The translations under genes and the position numbers were made by a program. DNA of 5,811 nt from an uncultured Collinsella sp. (GTDB lineage: Bacteria; Actinomycetota; Coriobacteriia; Coriobacteriales; Coriobacteriaceae). Where the stretch lies: the NCBI GenBank assembly GCA_902465425.1, contig CABQNA010000103.1, forward strand, positions 1-5,811, in the 5' to 3' direction. Under the pieces are notes generated by a model that did not search any database, was not told the origin of the DNA, and saw only the letters and a list, made by a program, of their open reading frames with translations. Below are positions 5,386 through 5,811 of this stretch, piece by piece (position 1 is the stretch's first letter; each line of letters starts with the position of its first letter).

Positions 5386-5811
5386 ATGTCCAACCATCAG
5401 CACACGCTTATCATCGACGGTACCTCGGGCATCAGCGGCGATATGACCGTCGCGGCCCTGCTCGACCTGGGCGCCAGCGAGGAGCACCTGCGCGAACAGC
5501 TCGCCACGCTGCCGGTCGACGGCTTTGAGATTGCCGTTACACGCGTAAACAAGCATGGCATCGACGCCTGCGACTTTGACGTTCAGCTGGCAGAGGAGCT
5601 CGAGAACCACGACCACGACATGGCCTGGCTCTTCGGCAACGAAGCAGCTGCCGAGCACACGCACGAGCATGAGCACCACCATCATGACCATGGTGAGCAC
5701 GAACACGAGCACTGCCATGAGCATGGCCACGAGGGCCATCATCATGCCCATCACCATCACCATCGTTCTTTGGCGGATGTCACCGCCATCATCGATGGCT
5801 CACAGCTAAGC
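5386..5811 (+). CDS. larC: Nickel-pincer cofactor nickel-insertion protein LarC, N-terminal part (partial)
   Basis: LarC inserts nickel into the sulfurated pincer nucleotide in a CTP-dependent reaction, the last step of cofactor assembly. Only 142 codons are inside the window and the frame is open at the edge. The N terminus TLIIDGTSGISGDMTVAALLDLG (7-29) is the LarC/DUF111 signature, where many members have FDCxSGISGDM; the remainder VDGFEIAVTRVNKHGIDACDFDV (44-66) also fits. Residues 91-126 are a low-complexity His-rich insert with 22 His in 36 residues plus Glu, Asp and Cys110, followed by RSLADVTAII, the resumption of the conserved fold. Such an insert probably binds or buffers nickel. 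The AAGGAG site overlaps the larB stop codon, with the ATG 10 nt past it. In L. plantarum larC is made through a programmed frameshift between two parts; the junction would lie beyond this window and cannot be judged. Confidence 0.94.
   Translation, partial: MSNHQHTLIIDGTSGISGDMTVAALLDLGASEEHLREQLATLPVDGFEIAVTRVNKHGIDACDFDVQLAEELENHDHDMAWLFGNEAAAEHTHEHEHHHHDHGEHEHEHCHEHGHEGHHHAHHHHHRSLADVTAIIDGSQLS
5656..5763 (+). repeat. His-codon low-complexity tract within larC
   Basis: This in-frame stretch encodes the His-rich insert of LarC with mixed CAC and CAT codons interleaved with GAG and GAC. The codon mixture shows selection for the His residues rather than a recent simple-sequence expansion. 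Open frames on the other strand across it (Met/Val-rich) are shadows of the CAC/CAT codons. Confidence 0.85.

Noticed and set aside
4590..5393. A 267-codon open frame opposite larB
   Set aside because: It shadows the highly conserved larB coding sequence; the composition (DGDD, AGDT repeats) is typical of antisense frames in GC-rich genes.
5338..5763. A 141-codon Met/Val-rich open frame opposite larC that looks like a membrane protein start
   Set aside because: The hydrophobic MVMVMGMMM run is simply the reverse complement of the CAC/CAT His codons of larC.

Overview
The window is GC-rich, with a strong preference for G or C at third codon positions, and contains ordinary bacterial genes with good Shine-Dalgarno sites. 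The gene content (tandem feoA-feoA-feoB, an AspRS of the His-type expected for organisms that make Asn-tRNA indirectly, a compact ACT-less SerB and a larBC pair) fits an anaerobic, gut-type actinobacterium such as a Coriobacteriia/Collinsella-like organism. That placement is inference from composition and gene content, not from a marker match.

Layout. Positions 1-1201, minus strand: a ferrous iron uptake operon read right to left, feoA1 (1201-959), feoA2 (919-698), feoB (574 to the window edge, N-terminal G domain only). A perfect 15-bp inverted repeat with a 24-nt spacer (1244-1297) sits in front of feoA1, and a second, smaller inverted repeat (650-669) sits between feoA2 and feoB; both are candidate operators. 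Positions 1341-1682, minus strand: a small HPr-like phosphocarrier with its own terminator. Positions 1768-3613, minus strand: aspS with a strong terminator at its 3' end and a leader hairpin just before its ribosome binding site. Positions 3614-3869: divergent intergenic region. Positions 3870-4505, plus strand: serB-like phosphoserine phosphatase. Positions 4542-4575: a perfect 11-bp inverted repeat overlapping a plausible extended -10 promoter. Positions 4620-5811, plus strand: larB and the first 142 codons of larC, enzymes for the nickel-pincer nucleotide cofactor of lactate racemase and its relatives.

How the genes work together. The feo genes import Fe2+ under low-oxygen conditions. larB carboxylates and hydrolyses nicotinic acid adenine dinucleotide to the bis-carboxylated mononucleotide, and larC later inserts nickel; larE (sulfur insertion) and the apo-enzyme larA are not in view. 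HPr, aspS and serB are independent metabolic or housekeeping units separated by terminators or by direction.

No transposon, CRISPR array, RNA gene or defence system is visible, and I did not find a wholly new system. The points most worth a second look are the HPr with Asp at the regulatory position 46, the LarB that appears to lack a conserved segment near residue 49, the very His-rich LarC insert, and the three unassigned palindromic operator candidates. No gene-free stretch exceeds 300 bases; the longest are 3614-3869 and 1202-1433.
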